34,392 bases of DNA from Bacteroidales bacterium. Its GTDB lineage: Bacteria > Bacteroidota > Bacteroidia > Bacteroidales > Muribaculaceae. Below the pieces are notes generated by a model, which saw only the letters and a program-made list of their open reading frames with translations, was not told where the DNA came from and searched no databases. The stretch spans positions 1 through 34,392 of the forward strand of contig SFOH01000015.1 of the NCBI GenBank assembly GCA_004552485.1, in the 5' to 3' direction. The translations under genes were made by a program, and so were the position numbers. Below are positions 1 to 8,629 of the stretch, one piece after another. The stretch's first letter is position 1. Each line of letters opens with the position of its first letter.

Positions 1-353
1 GGAAATCCTTTGATGTAAACAAGAAAAGATGTGTAGGCGAGATCATTGAAGCCACGTTCTCAAACAAAACTTTGACATATAAACTGAAAGATAGTGCTAC
101 TAATGAAATTAAATTTGATGTTGCGACTGGCTTTAAAATGTCTGATACTGAGAACAATTACTCATATATAACTACTGACTGTAATAAAATACTATACTTG
201 TGTGGTGATACGTCTAAATCATTTCATGCAATTCTTGTAATTGATGGTAAGATTTATCGATTTAACAAGTCATCTACTGCAGAAATTTTTAGTCGTAGAA
301 GCGAATGGTTGAAGACTGAAATCGTAAAAATAAATACGAAAGCAGTGCTATAA
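1..353 (+). CDS. 3' fragment of an unrecognised AT-rich gene
   Basis: The reading frame is open from the window edge (first full codon at 3) to the TAA at 351-353, so the start lies outside the window. A TTG at 72 could be read as a start, but the frame continues upstream without a stop and a fragment is more likely. The visible part is about 117 residues, rich in Lys, Thr, Ser, Asn and Ile, with alternating hydrophobic/polar stretches suggesting beta strands (for example around ILYLCGDTSKSFHAILVIDG). No family is recognised. Base composition is strikingly AT-rich compared with the GC-rich genes that follow, which suggests recent acquisition or an accessory locus. A strong hairpin terminator lies about 155 nt downstream. 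Confidence 0.6.
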   Translation, partial: KSFDVNKKRCVGEIIEATFSNKTLTYKLKDSATNEIKFDVATGFKMSDTENNYSYITTDCNKILYLCGDTSKSFHAILVIDGKIYRFNKSSTAEIFSRRSEWLKTEIVKINTKAVL

Positions 354-507
354 ATGTTTGAAACGTCAAAATTAAATAGCGTGTCAATTTTAAACAAGTG
401 GCATGTGAGCCTAAAATTTGGTACACGCCCACTCAAAAACATTTTGTAACTCGCTGCTATTCTGCGCTAAACCGTCTAAAAAAAAGAAGACCGCGAGCGG
501 ATCACTT

Positions 508-536
508 AAAGTCACCGAGGTTTCGGTGACTTTTTT
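508..536 (+). terminator. Intrinsic terminator downstream of the left-edge gene
   Basis: A perfect 11-bp stem (508-518 with 523-533, sequence AAAGTCACCGA and its complement) closes a GGTT loop and is followed by a T run (531-536). A/T pairs at both ends of the stem mean it could also work on the minus strand, but no convergent gene ends close by: the four-helix-bundle gene ends at 721. Confidence 0.85.
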
Positions 537-599
537 GTGTCTGAGGGAGAATGTTCGTAAATTTGGGATTAGCGGATTTACGCAACAACATTGGGGATG

Positions 600-719
600 A
601 TTTATGTGATTTATGTAATGAATGTTACGTATGTGGAGGCGGAGGCCACATAAATTACATTCGAAACATAAGAAACATCCAAAACATAAGAGACATAAGA
701 GGCATAAGAGGCATTGAGG
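600..719. repeat. Inverted pair of 9-bp tandem repeat arrays
   Basis: From 648 to 719 there are eight contiguous degenerate 9-mers of the type ACATAAGAG (648, 657, 666, 675, 684, 693, 702, 711). Immediately to the left, across a 9-nt centre (AGGCGGAGG, 637-645), the complementary strand carries about four more 9-mers of the same type (ACATACGTA, ACATTCATT, ACATAAATC twice; about 600-635). The innermost part forms the perfect hairpin ATGTGG/CCACAT. The array ends one base before the stop codon of the minus-strand gene at 721. The rest of the 354-720 gap holds only the terminator at 508-536. Confidence 0.8.
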
Positions 720-720
720 C

Positions 721-1266
721 TTAATAGCCGCGGGTGTTGCGGCGGGCACGGGTCATGGCTTCGCGGATGCCGCCGTTAGCGATAAAATCTTGTTCGAGGG
801 TTTTGAGGACCTTGGCCAGCATTGCATCCATCTGATGGATGATGGTGAGCATGATGTTGGCGACAGTCTCGTCCGAGCGGATTTCGCATTTCCCTACATA
901 ATCGCGGGGGTCGACATGGCTGCGGGCATAATTTCGCACTGCGACGGTGCGAGCGTCTTCTTTGGCCCAAATCTCACATTTGTGCTGGCGCAGAAAATCG
1001 GCATAATCTTCGCCGAGTTCTCTCACCGAACCGCGAGCCACGCTAATCAGCTTGATGCACATTTCGGCAGAGACCGTGCCATCGCTCACCCCCTCTACGA
1101 TGTTTTGTTTGCAGGAGCGCGCCGCCTGACGCATCTGGTCAATTGTCCGGGAGCCGTGAGGCAAAGCGCGATAAATGAACATTTCCGTAACGTCGCATAA
1201 AATTACCGACTTTTGATACACGCTCCAATTAGCGTAATCACCTGTGATTTTCAAAAAAGCATTCAT
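721..1266 (-). CDS. Four-helix-bundle protein with suffix domain
   Basis: A 181-residue protein starting at the ATG at 1266, 24 nt from the end of the MATE gene; a longer upstream reading of this frame only runs antisense-like through MATE. The core (about residues 8-110) is predicted all-helical. It carries the pattern SRTIDQMRQAARSCKQNIVEG and a helix with RELGEDYADFLR, typical of the S23/four-helix-bundle family first known from 23S rRNA intervening sequences. The C-terminal part resembles the 'four helix suffix' extension seen in Bacteroidales. The biochemical role is unknown; these proteins are thought to form oligomers and perhaps bind nucleic acid. It is the last gene of the minus-strand run and lies next to the 9-bp repeat array. 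The family call is from motif memory, not a search. Confidence 0.75.
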   Translation of the reverse strand: MNAFLKITGDYANWSVYQKSVILCDVTEMFIYRALPHGSRTIDQMRQAARSCKQNIVEGVSDGTVSAEMCIKLISVARGSVRELGEDYADFLRQHKCEIWAKEDARTVAVRNYARSHVDPRDYVGKCEIRSDETVANIMLTIIHQMDAMLAKVLKTLEQDFIANGGIREAMTRARRNTRGY

Positions 1267-1289
1267 AGAACAAGGGATATGTCTGGGGA

Positions 1290-2615
1290 TTAGTGGGGCG
1301 GATGGAGGCGGAAGAGGAGGGATTGGAGGAGGCCGCGGGTGAGGAGGTAGAGGATGAAGGCGAGCCAAAGGGCATGGTTGCCGAGGGCGCGGGAGAGGGT
1401 GAACCAGGTGATGTAGAAGACGCACATGGCGGCGGCCATGGACAGGAGCATGCCGCGGGTGCGGGTGAGGCCGACGTAGATGCCGTCCCACAGGAAGGAC
1501 ATGAAGCCGGCGAAGGGGACGGCGACGGCCCAGAGGCGGTAGTCAGCGGCGGTGCGCAGGACGCTCTGTTGGTTGGTGAGCAGTCGCATGATTCCCTCTC
1601 CGCAGAGGTAGTAGATGACGGTGACGAGGGCTGCGGCGGCGAGACCGATGCGCATTAGCACGCGCACGAGGCGGTGGAGGCCTGCCGTGTCGCGGGCGCC
1701 GTGGAATTTGCCGGCCAGGGCTTCGCCGGCGAAGGCGAATCCGTCCATGAGGTAGCTGAAGAGTATGAAGAGCTGCATGATGATGGCGTTGGCGGAGAGG
1801 GTGTCGACGCCCATGGTTGCGCCGGCGTGGGTGAACCACACGGTGACGGCGACGAGGCAGAGTGTGCGCAGGAAGATGTCGGTGTTGATGGCGAAGAAGT
1901 GTCGTAGGGCGCGCATTTGCAGGAGTCCGTGTCGCCATCCGGTGGCGGTGATGCGTCGCAGGCGGCGCGAGAGGAGGAGGATGCCTGTTGCGGCGCTGAC
2001 CCATTGGGAGATGGCGGTGGCGGCTCCGACGCCGCGCACGTCCCAGCCCAGGCCGTAGACGAACGCGAGGTTGAGGATGATGTTGAGGGTGTTTGCGACG
2101 AGGGCCATCCACAGTATTGGGCGGGATGTCTGCATGCCGAGGAACCATCCGGAGAGGGCGTAGGTCATGAGCAGTCCGGGGGCGCCGAGGATGGCGACGC
2201 TGAAGTATTGGCGGGCGGGCTCGCGGGCTGCGGAGTCGGCGTCGATGAAGTTGAGGATGTGTGTGCCCAGGGACGGGGAGAGGGCTATCATGAGCGTGCC
2301 GGCAAGGAGGGCTATGAGCATGGCTCGGGCGAGGGTGCGGACACACTCGGCGCTGTCGCCTGCGCCGTAGGCCTGTGCGGTCATGCCGGAGGTGCCCATG
2401 CGGAGGAATCCCATGAGCCAGTAGAGCATGTTGAACATGACGGCTCCGACGGCGATGGCGCCTATATAAACAGAATTGCCGATGTGGCCAACGACGGCCA
2501 CATCGACAAGACTGAGCAGGGGCGTGGTGACATTGGTGGCGACTGCCGGCCACGCCAGTGCGAGGATTGTGCGTGTGAGTGATGAGGGGCGACTCAGCGC
2601 TTTTTGCCCATGCAT
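1290..2615 (-). CDS. MATE family efflux transporter, DinF-like
   Basis: A 441-residue inner-membrane protein of about 12 hydrophobic segments, the usual MATE length. The N-terminal half contains ALAWPAVATNVTTPLLSLVD, VVGHIG, and LMGFLRMGTSGMTAQAYGAG, which match the DinF branch of the MATE/MOP superfamily (cation-coupled export of drugs or metabolites). The second half repeats the fold. I chose the ATG at 2615: it overlaps the last 22 nt of the OPT gene, suggesting translational coupling, and gives the short N-terminus MHGQKALSR before the first membrane segment. The frame stays open far upstream (to about 3920), but that part is antisense-type Arg/His-rich shadow inside OPT and is not coding. 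The substrate cannot be told from sequence. Confidence 0.88.
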   Translation of the reverse strand: MHGQKALSRPSSLTRTILALAWPAVATNVTTPLLSLVDVAVVGHIGNSVYIGAIAVGAVMFNMLYWLMGFLRMGTSGMTAQAYGAGDSAECVRTLARAMLIALLAGTLMIALSPSLGTHILNFIDADSAAREPARQYFSVAILGAPGLLMTYALSGWFLGMQTSRPILWMALVANTLNIILNLAFVYGLGWDVRGVGAATAISQWVSAATGILLLSRRLRRITATGWRHGLLQMRALRHFFAINTDIFLRTLCLVAVTVWFTHAGATMGVDTLSANAIIMQLFILFSYLMDGFAFAGEALAGKFHGARDTAGLHRLVRVLMRIGLAAAALVTVIYYLCGEGIMRLLTNQQSVLRTAADYRLWAVAVPFAGFMSFLWDGIYVGLTRTRGMLLSMAAAMCVFYITWFTLSRALGNHALWLAFILYLLTRGLLQSLLFRLHPPH

Positions 2616-4597
2616 GAGTGGAAGTAGAGATAGGCGATGAGCAGGGCGTAGGCTCCGACGCCGAGTATCTGGGGCATGAACTCTCCGCCGGTGTCGGGCA
2701 CTTCCCAGCCGCACATGATGGTGACGGCGGCAAAGACGCCGAAGAGGGCACCGCCGGCGATGAGGCCTGAGGAGATGAGTGTGCCGCGGTCGGTGCGCTG
2801 TTTGCAGACTTCCTGGTCTTTGGAGCTGTGCGCTACGAGCCAGCTGACGATGCCGCCGACGAGGAGGGGCGTGTTGAGGGAGAGGGGGAGGAACATGCCC
2901 ATGCAGAAGGCGAGGGCGGGAACGCCGAGCCAGTTGAGGATGACGGCGAGGACGGCGCCGGCGATGTAGAGGAGCCAGGGTGTTTCGCCGCCCATCATCA
3001 TGGGTTCGATGACTTTGGCCATGGCGTTGGCCTGGGGTGCCTGGAGGGCGTTGGGGCCGTCGAAGCCGTAGACCTGGTTGAGCATCATGATGACGCCGCC
3101 GACGGTGGCTGCGGAGACGAGTGTGCCGGCAAACTTCCATGTCTCCTGTTTGCGGGGCGTGCTGCCGAGCCAGTATCCGATTTTGAGGTCGGTGACGAAT
3201 CCGCCGGCCATTGCGAGGGCTGTGCAGACGACGCCGCCGACGACCATTGCGGAGACCATTCCGGAGGTGCCGTCGAGGCCGATGGCTACGAAGATACCTG
3301 AGGAGATGATGAGTGTCATGAGTGTCATGCCGCTGACGGGGTTGGAGCCGACGATGGCGATGGCGTTGGCGGCGACGGTGGTGAAGAGGAATGAGATGAG
3401 GACGACTACGACCCAGGCGATGAGTGCCTGCCAGAAGGTGTGGATGACGCCTAACCAGAAGAAGATGAAGACGGCGACGAGTGCGAGGATGATGAAGTAG
3501 GTGATGTGCTTCATGGAGATGTCGGTCTGCCAGCGGATGGTGCGGCGGGCACCGGCTCCTCCGCGCATTTCGCGGCCGGCGAGGCCGACGGCCTGTCGGA
3601 TGATGGGGAAGCTTTTGATGATGCCGATGATGCCGGCCATGGCGATGCCTCCGATGCCCATGAGTCGTGCGTAGTCTTTGAAGATTTGGTCGGGGCCCAT
3701 GGCTTGTATCTGGGGGGCTCCGTATGTGCCCATGAGGGGTATGATTATCCACCACACGAAGATTGAGCCGGCGAAGATGATGAACGAATAGCGCAGGCCG
3801 ACGATGTATCCCATGCCGAGGACGGCGGCGGTGGTGTTGGATGAGAAGGCGACTTTGAACTTGTCGGCTAGGGCCTGTCCCCAGGTGTAGGCCTGGGTGG
3901 TGATTGTCTCGGCCCACCATCCGAATGTGGCGACACAGTAGTCGTAGATGCCGCCGATGAGGGCTGCGATGACGAGGAGTTTGGCCTGTCCGCCGCCGCT
4001 CTTGGAGGCTGACTGTCCGGAGGCGAGGACCTGGGTGGTGGCAGTGGCTTCGGGGAAGGGGTACTTGCCGTGCATGTCCTTGACGAAGTACTTGCGGAAG
4101 GGGATGAAGAAGAGGATGCCGAGGAATCCGCCGAGCAGCGAGCTGAGGAAGATCTGCGTGAAGTTGACGGTGATTTCGGGGTGTGTGCTCTGGAGGATGT
4201 AGAGTGCGGGGAGGGTGAAGATTGCGCCGGCGACGATGACGCCGGAGCAGGCGCCGATGGACTGTATGATGACGTTCTGTCCGAGGGCGTCTTTCTTGCG
4301 AGTGGCGCCGCTGATACCTGCGGCGATGATGGCGATGGGGATTGCGGCTTCGAAGACCTGTCCGATTTTGAGGCCGAGGTAGGCGCAGGCGGCGCTGAAG
4401 ATGACGGCCATGACGAGGCCCATGGCGACGGAGTAGGTGGTGACTTCTTTATAGGAGCGCGCGGGGTGCATGAGGGGCCGGTATTGTTCGTCGGCACCGA
4501 GTTCGCGGAAGGCGTTCTCGGGAAGTTCCACGGGGTCGACGTCGGCGGGGGGAATGGTGTCGGGGTCGATGCCGGGGTATTCGTTTTTTTCGCTCAT
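2594..4597 (-). CDS. OPT family oligopeptide transporter
   Basis: A 667-residue polytopic membrane protein with about 14-16 hydrophobic segments. After a short polar N-terminus (residues 1-50) comes the OPT-type opening VTTYSVAMGLVMAVIFSAAC, then AYLGLKIGQVFEAAIPIAII. Other family blocks are PFPEATATTQVLASG, NPVSGMTLMT and MFLPLSLNTPLLVGGIVSWL. The family imports oligopeptides or metal-chelate conjugates by proton coupling; the bacterial clade is poorly characterised, so the substrate is unknown. It follows the lytic transglycosylase gene by 67 nt and overlaps MATE by 22 nt. Placement next to a cell-wall hydrolase makes uptake of wall-derived peptides an attractive but unproven idea. Confidence 0.9.
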   Translation of the reverse strand: MSEKNEYPGIDPDTIPPADVDPVELPENAFRELGADEQYRPLMHPARSYKEVTTYSVAMGLVMAVIFSAACAYLGLKIGQVFEAAIPIAIIAAGISGATRKKDALGQNVIIQSIGACSGVIVAGAIFTLPALYILQSTHPEITVNFTQIFLSSLLGGFLGILFFIPFRKYFVKDMHGKYPFPEATATTQVLASGQSASKSGGGQAKLLVIAALIGGIYDYCVATFGWWAETITTQAYTWGQALADKFKVAFSSNTTAAVLGMGYIVGLRYSFIIFAGSIFVWWIIIPLMGTYGAPQIQAMGPDQIFKDYARLMGIGGIAMAGIIGIIKSFPIIRQAVGLAGREMRGGAGARRTIRWQTDISMKHITYFIILALVAVFIFFWLGVIHTFWQALIAWVVVVLISFLFTTVAANAIAIVGSNPVSGMTLMTLIISSGIFVAIGLDGTSGMVSAMVVGGVVCTALAMAGGFVTDLKIGYWLGSTPRKQETWKFAGTLVSAATVGGVIMMLNQVYGFDGPNALQAPQANAMAKVIEPMMMGGETPWLLYIAGAVLAVILNWLGVPALAFCMGMFLPLSLNTPLLVGGIVSWLVAHSSKDQEVCKQRTDRGTLISSGLIAGGALFGVFAAVTIMCGWEVPDTGGEFMPQILGVGAYALLIAYLYFHSCMGKKR

Positions 4598-4664
4598 AGG
4601 AGTGGATGATTGGGGTTTGTGGTGGTTAATTGTCGTGAGGAGTTGGTGTTCTCAGCGGGGAAGG

Positions 4665-6839
4665 TTATCTGCGGCCTTTCTTGGAGCTCTTGGAGCCTTT
4701 CTTGGAATCGTTGGCTTTCTGTGCTTTGGGGATGATGAGTTTGTTGCCGGGTTTGATCATGTTGTCCTTCATGTGGTTGGCTTTCTTGATGTCCTCGACG
4801 CTGACGCCGTTTTTCTTGGCGATGTTGTAGAGGTTGTCGCCTTCTTTGACGCTGTGCTGAGTGGTCTTGGCGGTCTGACGCTCGCGCTTAGACTCTTTCT
4901 TGGAGTCTTTCTTGGAGTCGCGTTTGTTGCGGCCCTTGTCGTCTTTTTGGGCGTCGCGTTTGGAGTCTTTGCGCGACTCGCGCCATGACTCGCGTTTGGA
5001 GTCTTTCTTGGAGTCTTTCTTGGATTCGCGGGCGTTGGAGCACTGTGCGTCGCGGGAACTATGGCGTGATGACGAGCCGGAGGCTATCTCGCGGCTGTCG
5101 TCACGTGTGGTGGTCTTTTTGGAGGCTGAGGCCTGGACGGGAGCTTCTTTGGCGGCAGGCTGGGTCTTTGTGGCGGGCTTGGCCTGAGGCGCGGGCTGCA
5201 GCACGTTGGGCTTGTAGGTGTTGCTCTTGGGCTGGGGCACTTCGGGCTGGGCTTTGTGGGCACGGTCGGCCTGGGTGCGCGCGGGAGCGGGAGGTACGGG
5301 GGTGCTGGAGGCCTTGGGTGTCTCGTGGCGTGCGGGGGGCTCGGGAACGTAGGAGTTGGAGGTGGCTGTGGAGGCCACGGTGGTGGTCTCGGCGGCGGGA
5401 GCGGCGGCGACGAAGCGGCGGCGTACGGTGTTTATCTTGAGGGTCTGACCTTTGGTGACGTTGCCGTCGAGGTCGTTGGCTTCGGCGATGTCTTTCTCGG
5501 AGACGCCATAGCGGGTGGCGATGGAGGCGAGGGTCTCGTTGCGGCCCACTTTGTGGTATTTGACGACGACGTCTTCGACAAAGGTGCCTTCGGAGGGCTG
5601 GGGCTCGGCGGCGGCTGTCTCCTCGGGAGCGGGCGGTGTTACCTGTTCCATGGTCGTTATCTTGTTGCGGGAGTTCTTGGAGGAGCCGGGCTCGACGACG
5701 AGGCGGCGCGAGTAGCGGTCGGCGTCATGGTTGGCGATGCTGTCCTCGTTGAAGACGTACCAGTCGATGAGTTTGTAGGGCAGGGCGAGGGTGTAGGGGC
5801 GGTCTTTGGAGCCGGGGATGATGTCGGTGCGGTACTGGGGGTTGAGGCCGCGTATCTCGTCCATGGGGATGCCGAGGACGTCGGAGATCTGCTGGAAGTG
5901 GATGCGTTTGTTGATTTTGACGGTGTCGACCACGAGGGGTTTCTTCATGACCACGGGCTTGATGTTGTGTTTGTCGTAGTAGGTCATGATGTAGTTGGCG
6001 GCGATGAAAGCGGGGACGTAGCCGCGTGTCTCGGAGGGGAGGTAGCGGTAGATTTCCCAGAAGTCGGCGGAGGGATTGCCGGCACGGCGGAGGGCTTTGT
6101 TGACGTTGCCGGGGCCGCAGTTGTATGCGGCGATGGCCAGCGACCAGTCGTTGTAGGTCTCGAAGAGCTGTTTGAGCAGTCGTGCGGCGGCTTCGGAGGA
6201 GCGGTAGGGGTCGCGGCGTTCGTCGACGAGCGAGGAGACTTCGAGGCCGAGGCCTGTCGCGGTGGAGGGCATGAACTGCCAGAGGCCGCCGGCGCCGGCG
6301 GGGCTGACGGCGGTGGGGTTGAGGGCGCTCTCGATGATGGGGAGATACTTCAGCTCCTGGGGCACGCCGTATTTCTCGAGGGCGTTCTCGAAGATGGGCA
6401 GGTAGTAGTGGTTTTTGCCGAGGAGGGTGGAGACGAGGCTCTTGCGTTTGTCGGCATACATATTAATAAATGAGCGGACCTCGTTGTTGTAGGGCATGTG
6501 GATGACCGTGTTGATGTTCTTGAGGCGCTCGATATACTCGGCTTCGGTGGTGGCCACTGAGGGGCGTGAGTCGGCGTTGGGGTCGACGGTTGCGTAGTTG
6601 CGGACGTACCATAGGCCCATGATCGAGTCCATGTTCTCGGCACGGAGGCTGGGCAGGTTTGTGTCTTCGGCGGGAGCCTGTCGGTTAGGGTCGATTTCGA
6701 GTACTGATGCCACGCGGGCTGCTGCGCGGGGAGCGGTGCGCGGGGCACGGCGCGGGGCGTTGCGGGGTCCGGCAAAGGCGGCTCCGGCAATGAGGCATAC
6801 GGCGGCAGTGGCGAGGCAGATGGTCAGTTTATTCTTCAT
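4665..6839 (-). CDS. MltD-like membrane-bound lytic murein transglycosylase with LysM repeats
   Basis: A 724-residue exported protein. Residues 1-23 are a signal peptide (hydrophobic core LAAT-type, cut near AFA). The SLT/lysozyme-like domain spans about 145-275, with catalytic Glu170 in YLPIIESALNP, then GAGGLWQFMPSTA and AIAAYNCGPGNVNKA. A degenerate LysM follows at about 312-354, a clear LysM at 428-470 (KYHKVGRNETLASIATRYGV) and a second at 662-705 (HSVKEGDNLYNIAKKNGV). The family cleaves the MurNAc-GlcNAc bond to anhydro-muropeptides in the periplasm; LysM binds glycan. Between the last two LysMs lies a long Pro/Ala linker and then a Ser/Lys/Asp/Arg tandem-repeat region (about 600-655), unusually charged. 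It sits downstream of parA-parB-DUF5683. Confidence 0.9.
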   Translation of the reverse strand: MKNKLTICLATAAVCLIAGAAFAGPRNAPRRAPRTAPRAAARVASVLEIDPNRQAPAEDTNLPSLRAENMDSIMGLWYVRNYATVDPNADSRPSVATTEAEYIERLKNINTVIHMPYNNEVRSFINMYADKRKSLVSTLLGKNHYYLPIFENALEKYGVPQELKYLPIIESALNPTAVSPAGAGGLWQFMPSTATGLGLEVSSLVDERRDPYRSSEAAARLLKQLFETYNDWSLAIAAYNCGPGNVNKALRRAGNPSADFWEIYRYLPSETRGYVPAFIAANYIMTYYDKHNIKPVVMKKPLVVDTVKINKRIHFQQISDVLGIPMDEIRGLNPQYRTDIIPGSKDRPYTLALPYKLIDWYVFNEDSIANHDADRYSRRLVVEPGSSKNSRNKITTMEQVTPPAPEETAAAEPQPSEGTFVEDVVVKYHKVGRNETLASIATRYGVSEKDIAEANDLDGNVTKGQTLKINTVRRRFVAAAPAAETTTVASTATSNSYVPEPPARHETPKASSTPVPPAPARTQADRAHKAQPEVPQPKSNTYKPNVLQPAPQAKPATKTQPAAKEAPVQASASKKTTTRDDSREIASGSSSRHSSRDAQCSNARESKKDSKKDSKRESWRESRKDSKRDAQKDDKGRNKRDSKKDSKKESKRERQTAKTTQHSVKEGDNLYNIAKKNGVSVEDIKKANHMKDNMIKPGNKLIIPKAQKANDSKKGSKSSKKGRR

Positions 6840-6931
6840 TGGTCTTGTGTTTTTTTGAGGGTAGAGAGAGTTGAGGAGGAGAGTGAATGGGGGGGAGAGG
6901 GTTAATATTTAATGTTGTGTTAGATGCGTTG

Positions 6932-7657
6932 TCAGAAGTTGAGGGCCCACGAGAGGCCTATGCCGGGGAGGCGGTTGCGGGCGTCGGGGATGACTGCGGG
7001 GGTGACGTCCATGGAGAGTTCGGGGGTGATGTCGAAGTGGCTCAGCGAGGCGTCGACGTAGGCGTCGACCATGGCCAGGAAGTAGACGCCGACCATGCAG
7101 ATGATGCAGAGATCGCGGTTGCGTCGGTAGTAGTCCTTGCGGCTCTTGAGCAGTTTCTGCAGCCATGAGCGGTCGAGGCTGCTCTCTTCGGTGCCGGGCG
7201 GGAAGAAGTTCATGTAGGAGTTGGTGGACGGGTCGTTGTCCATGACGTCGCGGTAGGCCTTCTGATAGTCATTGAGCATGTTGTTGTTCCATGACGTTGC
7301 GTAGCCGAGGCCGAGGTATCCGCCCACGATGATGGGGAGTTTCCAGTAGCGGCGGTTGTAGATTTGTCCCAGGCCGGGGAAGAGTGCCGACATCCACACG
7401 GCGCGCGTGGGGTCGGGGTTGAACGTTGTCTCGCGTTCTTCCCACTCGTTGAAGCGGCTGAGGGGGTCGTAGGCAGCGGCCACGGGGACGGTGTCGGCGG
7501 CGGTGACCACCATTGAGTCGCCGTGCATGACGAATGCCTCGGTGACGACGGCCTCGGGCTCGGCGTCCGGGGTGTCGGGCGTCTCGGGGTACTGTGCCGC
7601 GGCGGTCGCGCTCAGGCTCAGCGCCAGGGTGAGTGTTATGTTTCTGAGGAACTTCAA
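6932..7657 (-). CDS. DUF5683 membrane protein
   Basis: A 241-residue envelope protein. No in-frame ATG lies near the N-terminus. The best start is TTG at 7657, which overlaps the parB stop (TTGA) and yields a convincing signal peptide (FLRNITLTLALSLSATAAAQ). The middle carries the DUF5683 signature AVWMSALFPGLGQIYNRRYW followed by a hydrophobic segment IIVGGYLGLGYATSW and, later, a second one (LCIICMVGVYFLAMVDAYVD). The tail PGIGLSWALNF ends with Phe, like an outer-membrane barrel strand. The function of DUF5683 is unknown. The gene is translationally coupled to parB and precedes mltD, an arrangement I recall from other Bacteroidota, which suggests a role linking envelope and chromosome segregation (inference). 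Confidence 0.8.
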   Translation of the reverse strand: MKFLRNITLTLALSLSATAAAQYPETPDTPDAEPEAVVTEAFVMHGDSMVVTAADTVPVAAAYDPLSRFNEWEERETTFNPDPTRAVWMSALFPGLGQIYNRRYWKLPIIVGGYLGLGYATSWNNNMLNDYQKAYRDVMDNDPSTNSYMNFFPPGTEESSLDRSWLQKLLKSRKDYYRRNRDLCIICMVGVYFLAMVDAYVDASLSHFDITPELSMDVTPAVIPDARNRLPGIGLSWALNF

Positions 7658-8556
7658 TTTGCTGCTTTGGAGAGATTGTCGAAGATGGTGATGAGGTGCT
7701 CGAGCTCGTCGTCGTTCTTGAAGGGGAATGTTATGGAGCCTTTGCCCGATTCGTTGCAGACGAACTTGACGGGGGCTCCGAAAGCTGAGGAGAGGTGGCG
7801 TTTGAGCACGTCGAAGTCTGAGCTGTTGTAGCGTGAGCGTGCGGGCTTCTTGGGCTGACCGCCTCCGGCAGCAGCTGCGGCTCCGTTCTGCCACTCTTTG
7901 GCGAGCTCTTCGACGCGGCGCACGCTGAGGCCGCTGCGGAGGATCTCGTTGTAGAGTTTGAGCTGGAGCTTGGGGTCTTCGAGGCTGAGCAGTGCGCGGG
8001 CGTGGCCCATGTCGACGCGTTTGTCGCGCAGGCCGAGCTGTACCTCGGCGGGTAGGCGCAGCAGGCGCAGGAAGTTGGCGATGGTGGCGCGTTTCTTGCC
8101 GATGCGCTCGGAGAGGCGCTCCTGCGTGAGGTTGTACTGGTCGATGAGCTTGCGGAAGGTGAGGGCAATCTCAATCGCGTTCAGGTCTTCGCGCTGGATG
8201 TTCTCGATGAGGGCCATCTCGGTGAGCTCGGCTTCGTTGGCGGTGCGTATGTAGGCGGGCACGGAGCTGAGGCCGGCCATGCGTGCGGCACGGTAGCGGC
8301 GCTCGCCGGCGATGATCTGATAGGTGTCGGGACCGCTCTTGCGCAGCGACAGGGGCTGGATGATGCCCAGCTCGCGGATTGAGCCGGCAAGCTCCTTGAG
8401 GGCTTCGTCGTCGAAGAATGTGCGTGGTTGGTCGGGGTTGGGCGTTATCTTGTCGATGGGGATGTCGTTGATGGCCGAGGAGCCGCGTGCGGGCATGTCG
8501 TCCATGGATATCAGCGAGTCGAGACCGCGTCCCAGACCGGTACTGCGTTTTGCCAT
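7654..8556 (-). CDS. parB: ParB/Spo0J chromosome partitioning protein
   Basis: A 300-residue ParB. After a basic N-terminus (KRSTGLGRGLDSLI, the ParA-contact region) comes the CTP-binding ParB/Srx domain (about 30-125) with GERRYRA at 84-90 and ENIQREDLN at 118-126. A helix-turn-helix follows (about 143-170, LTQERLSERIGKKRATIANF), then a C-terminal dimerisation part. ParB loads at parS, slides as a CTP clamp and is moved by ParA. An internal Gly/Ala spacer (about 228-240) separates the parS-binding part from the C-terminus. The gene lies 73 nt after parA and overlaps DUF5683. I found no full canonical parS in the window, only everted half-sites at 9523-9554 and a lone half-site near 11582. 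Confidence 0.96.
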   Translation of the reverse strand: MAKRSTGLGRGLDSLISMDDMPARGSSAINDIPIDKITPNPDQPRTFFDDEALKELAGSIRELGIIQPLSLRKSGPDTYQIIAGERRYRAARMAGLSSVPAYIRTANEAELTEMALIENIQREDLNAIEIALTFRKLIDQYNLTQERLSERIGKKRATIANFLRLLRLPAEVQLGLRDKRVDMGHARALLSLEDPKLQLKLYNEILRSGLSVRRVEELAKEWQNGAAAAAGGGQPKKPARSRYNSSDFDVLKRHLSSAFGAPVKFVCNESGKGSITFPFKNDDELEHLITIFDNLSKAAN

Positions 8557-8629
8557 TTATCTGTTTGGTTTATTATTGTGAGCCGTGGTCAGCGGCGCGT
8601 TGTCGTTTCTGACGGGGCTGTCGTGGGGT

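Noticed and set aside
600..719. CRISPR array
   Set aside because: Units are 9 bp and contiguous with no spacers, and no cas genes are present.
2616..3920. Upstream extension of the MATE frame
   Set aside because: The extension is Arg/His-rich shadow sequence inside the OPT gene; the coupled ATG at 2615 gives a normal MATE protein.
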